Shown here: positions 61,414-64,000 of the stretch, one piece after another
Numbering within the stretch: the first letter of the stretch is position 1
How the letters are laid out: the number at the start of each line of letters is the position of its first letter
Assembly: GCA_958369755.1 (NCBI GenBank)
Contig: CATXJC010000003.1
Coordinates: forward strand, 12,109-76,108
DNA: 64,000 nt
Direction: 5' to 3'
From: an uncultured Prevotella sp.
GTDB lineage: Bacteria; Bacteroidota; Bacteroidia; Bacteroidales; Bacteroidaceae
Translations under genes and position numbers: made by a program
Notes under the pieces: generated by a model
Seen by the model: the letters and a program-made list of their open reading frames with translations, nothing else
Told to the model about the DNA's origin: nothing
The model's database searches: none

Positions 61414-63882
61414 ATGAATAAAAAGACAATACTTTTCGCCTTGTTGCTATTGGGCGGTTTGCCTTTGATGGGAACCCTTTCGGCTGATGCAGCGGTGCGC
61501 GATACAATCAGTATCAACCAGGGATGGCAGTTCCATCGCGGTGATGTGAAGAATATAGATGAATTGAAAACAACTCAGGGGGATGATGACGTGGTAAATC
61601 TGCCTCATGATTTTCTGATCGGTCAGGACTGGGTGGCTCCTGATGCCAGCGAACGTCCTGACAATAGTGATGCCGGAAGCAATGTGCGCAGCCGATTGAG
61701 TCCGCGTGGCTTTAAGGAGATGGGCATCGGCTGGTATCGCTATCAGTTGACTCCGAAGGATGAATGGAAGGGAAAGCGCATCGTGCTCGATTTCCAGGGC
61801 ATCATGCTGGTGGGAGATGTCTATCTGAATGGAAAGCGTATCGGAGGTACCGATTATGGGTACCTCGGTTTCGATATCGATCAGAGCAAGCTCCTGAAAT
61901 GGGGCGAGGCTAACGAGATAATCGTTAAGGCAGATACCCGCAATCCTAATAATTCCCGTTGGTTTACGGGTGCCGGTCTCTATCGTGATGTCAATCTCAT
62001 CATCACCGACAAGGATCTGTACTTCCCTCGCCATCCTCTCTTTATCCGCACCCAGGATAACAAAGAGGTGAAAATCAAGGCAGAGATTATCTACCAGCAG
62101 AAGCTGGCAAAAGGACAGGGAAAGGCTGTTATTCCTGTAGAGGTTCGTATTCTGGATGCCGATGGCAAGGTGGTGGCTCAACAGAAGAATAACATCGATT
62201 TCAATGCCAAATGGCGTGACAGAGAATATGAGTTGCCTGCCATCTCTCTGGAGAACGCCCAACTGTGGTCGCCAGATACACCTTATTTATATACTGCCGA
62301 GGTGACACTCTATAATCAGGATGGAAAGGTGGCTGATCAGATTAAAGAACAGTTTGGCGTGCGCACCATCGAAATCGTTCCGCAGAAGGGTTTGCTGGTG
62401 AATGGCAAGAAGGTCTTGCTGAAGGGCTATGCCAACCATCATACCCTCGGTGCCCTGGGTGCAGCTGCCTATCCTCGTGCCATCGAGAAGCGACTCAAGC
62501 TGCTCAAGGAGTTCGGCATGAACCATATCCGCACCTCTCATAATCCCTATAGCGAGGACTTTCTGAAACTCTGCGATAAGTATGGCATCTTGGTGGTGGA
62601 TGAACTTTATGATAAGTGGCTCACCCAGTATGCCGGAGGCAGAGTGGAATGGGAGAGCCTCTGGCAGAAGGATATTCCGGAGTGGGTGAAGCGAGACAGA
62701 AATCATCCGTCGGTCATCCTCTGGAGTCTGGGTAACGAATTGCAGCAATATAGCAACCTGCCTTTCAACGATTGGGGCGTTACGGCTTATAAACTTCAGA
62801 AGGAGTTGCTGCACCGTTATGACGATACCCGACTCACCACCGTGGCGATGCATCCCCGTTATCGCAACCTGGAGACTGATTCTATCCCTGCCGATCTGGC
62901 GGTGGCAACCGAGGTAAACTCCTACAACTATCGCTATATGTACTTCCCTGGTGATATGAAGCGTTATCCTGAAAAGACCTTCTATCAGAGTGAGGCGAGT
63001 GTGGCTGCGATGGGACCAAACTTCTATGAGATGGACCGTGACAAGGTGTTGGGTCTGGCTTATTGGGGAGCCATCGATTACCTGGGCGAGAGTATGGGAT
63101 GGCCTATCAAGGGTTGGAATCAGGGTGTGTTCGACCTTTCTCTTCAGCCAAAACCGGATGCTTATTTCGTGAAGAGCATGTTTACTGACGAGCCAACCGT
63201 TCACATCGGTGTTATCGAGAAGTCGGGCGGCAACATCCAGTGGAATGGCATCAATGTTTCTGCCGGAAAGCTTTCTGAAAACTGGAACCGTGAGGCAGGC
63301 GAGCAGGTTTCGCTCTATACTTATACCAATGGCGACGAGGTGGAACTCTTCCTCAACGGCAAGAGCCTGGGAGTGAAGAAGAACAGCAACGACCCTAAGC
63401 TCCGTGCCCGCATCAAGTGGGACAACATCGCCTATGCTCCAGGTACTCTGGTGGCTGTGGCTAAGAAAAACGGCAAGGTGGTGGCTCGCCATCAGATAGA
63501 GACTACGGGCGAGGCTGTGGCTCTGAAGCTGATTCCGGATATAGAGACCTGGCATGCTGATGGTAAGGATCTGATGCATGTTCGCATCTATGCCGTGGAT
63601 AAAAAGGGCAGAAGAGTGCTGAACGTGAAGGATGCCAAGGCATTCGATAAGTTGACTTTCACTGTGAAGGGCGATGCGAATATCGTGGCGGTGGATAATG
63701 GAAACATCGCATCTGATGAACTTCATATCGGAAAGACCCAGTTGGAGAAAACCATCCAGCGTCATCTCTTTCAGGGATCCGCCCTCGTGATATTGCGCGC
63801 CGGTGATAAGCCGGGAAAGATAGAACTCTCGGTAGCGGGAGAAAAGATGAAAGCCAAAAAACTGGTTCTGAATACGAAATAA
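61414..63882 (+). CDS. GH2 beta-galactosidase-like enzyme
   Basis: This 822-residue secreted enzyme (signal up to LSADAAV) has the full GH2 layout: a sugar-binding sandwich (about 30-200), an immunoglobulin-like domain (about 205-315), a TIM barrel (about 320-610) and C-terminal beta domains with DUF4982-like motifs. The acid/base is E442 in ILWSLGNEL and the nucleophile is probably E527 in FYQSEAS. A beta-galactosidase trimming galactan side chains of RG-I is the most likely role. It is the last gene of the plus-strand part and is followed by a very strong terminator. Confidence 0.92.
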   Translation: MNKKTILFALLLLGGLPLMGTLSADAAVRDTISINQGWQFHRGDVKNIDELKTTQGDDDVVNLPHDFLIGQDWVAPDASERPDNSDAGSNVRSRLSPRGFKEMGIGWYRYQLTPKDEWKGKRIVLDFQGIMLVGDVYLNGKRIGGTDYGYLGFDIDQSKLLKWGEANEIIVKADTRNPNNSRWFTGAGLYRDVNLIITDKDLYFPRHPLFIRTQDNKEVKIKAEIIYQQKLAKGQGKAVIPVEVRILDADGKVVAQQKNNIDFNAKWRDREYELPAISLENAQLWSPDTPYLYTAEVTLYNQDGKVADQIKEQFGVRTIEIVPQKGLLVNGKKVLLKGYANHHTLGALGAAAYPRAIEKRLKLLKEFGMNHIRTSHNPYSEDFLKLCDKYGILVVDELYDKWLTQYAGGRVEWESLWQKDIPEWVKRDRNHPSVILWSLGNELQQYSNLPFNDWGVTAYKLQKELLHRYDDTRLTTVAMHPRYRNLETDSIPADLAVATEVNSYNYRYMYFPGDMKRYPEKTFYQSEASVAAMGPNFYEMDRDKVLGLAYWGAIDYLGESMGWPIKGWNQGVFDLSLQPKPDAYFVKSMFTDEPTVHIGVIEKSGGNIQWNGINVSAGKLSENWNREAGEQVSLYTYTNGDEVELFLNGKSLGVKKNSNDPKLRARIKWDNIAYAPGTLVAVAKKNGKVVARHQIETTGEAVALKLIPDIETWHADGKDLMHVRIYAVDKKGRRVLNVKDAKAFDKLTFTVKGDANIVAVDNGNIASDELHIGKTQLEKTIQRHLFQGSALVILRAGDKPGKIELSVAGEKMKAKKLVLNTK

Positions 63883-63886
63883 ATAT

Positions 63887-63932
63887 GATACTAAAAAAGG
63901 TCGCCAGCATTTTGGCGACCTTTTTTAGTATC
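63887..63932. terminator. Strong bidirectional terminator
   Basis: A perfect 20-bp inverted repeat (63887-63906 with 63913-63932) has a 6-base loop. Its GC core, GGTCGCCA, is flanked by A6 and T6 tracts, so it can stop transcription from both sides. Confidence 0.95.
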
Positions 63933-63945
63933 CTTTGTTTTCTCT

Positions 63946-64000
63946 TTATTTTCTGAACTTCTTCTTAAACCATTGCAGGAATGATTCGTAAGCACTGATC
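63946..64000 (-). CDS. C-terminal end of a minus-strand gene (partial, runs off the window)
   Basis: On the minus strand a frame open to the window edge ends ISAYESFLQWFKKKFRK then TAA at 63946-63948. The basic, helical tail and the shared bidirectional terminator directly after the stop both fit a convergent gene. Only 17 residues are visible, so no function can be named. Confidence 0.45.
   Translation of the reverse strand, partial: ISAYESFLQWFKKKFRK

Noticed and set aside
1..64000. tRNA or rRNA genes
   Set aside because: I read the intergenic gaps for cloverleaf-like segments and conserved rRNA strings and saw none; a dedicated search would be needed to exclude a degenerate case.

Overview
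This window looks like a chromosomal segment from a gut Bacteroidota of the Prevotella/Segatella type. The reasons are the many TAnnTTTG (-7) promoter elements, SusC/SusD outer-membrane pairs, a hybrid two-component (HTCS) regulator, a four-gene ferredoxin-dependent 2-oxoacid oxidoreductase, and a Bacteroidota-style C-terminal sorting tail on the first protein. The genus is an inference; no rRNA, tRNA, phage or CRISPR was seen.

Positions 1-13.4 kb are mostly housekeeping: the end of a secreted protein, an OmpA-family porin, a AAA-ATPase/PD-(D/E)XK protein, trpS, a MATE exporter, a small TPR protein followed by the 2-oxoacid:ferredoxin oxidoreductase operon, a second AAA ATPase, a small antitoxin-like protein with decayed gene remnants downstream, and a minus-strand lolD-cvfB pair.

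Positions 13.5-63.9 kb form one large polysaccharide utilization region whose enzymes match the rhamnogalacturonan I (RG-I) backbone of pectin. On the minus strand are GH28, GH105, GH106 and a large GH2. Next comes the L-rhamnose catabolic set: rhaD on the plus strand, and rhaB-rhaA-rhaT-rhaM with an AraC regulator on the minus strand. On the plus strand are susC1-susD1-susC2-susD2 and surface lipoproteins, then an HTCS regulator on the minus strand, susC3-susD3, a PL11 lyase, a double-domain CE12 esterase, a 1004-residue unassigned protein, a single-domain CE12 esterase and a second GH2. The genes fit together as surface capture and lyase cutting, deacetylation, periplasmic trimming of uronic acid, rhamnose and galactose, then rhamnose import and cytoplasmic conversion to dihydroxyacetone phosphate and lactaldehyde.

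The most unusual signals are as follows. (1) Degenerate 7-bp tandem repeats begin exactly at the stop codons of at least six genes, and in two intergenic gaps are answered by an inverted arm just before the next start codon. (2) A low-GC lipoprotein cassette lies between two near-identical copies of a susD 3' end, and one of its genes is split by a single in-frame TGA. (3) A possible two-state RNA leader precedes susC1. (4) Three 21-bp direct repeats overlap the promoter of a truncated AAA gene. (5) A GH2 protein has lysine where the catalytic acid/base glutamate is expected.
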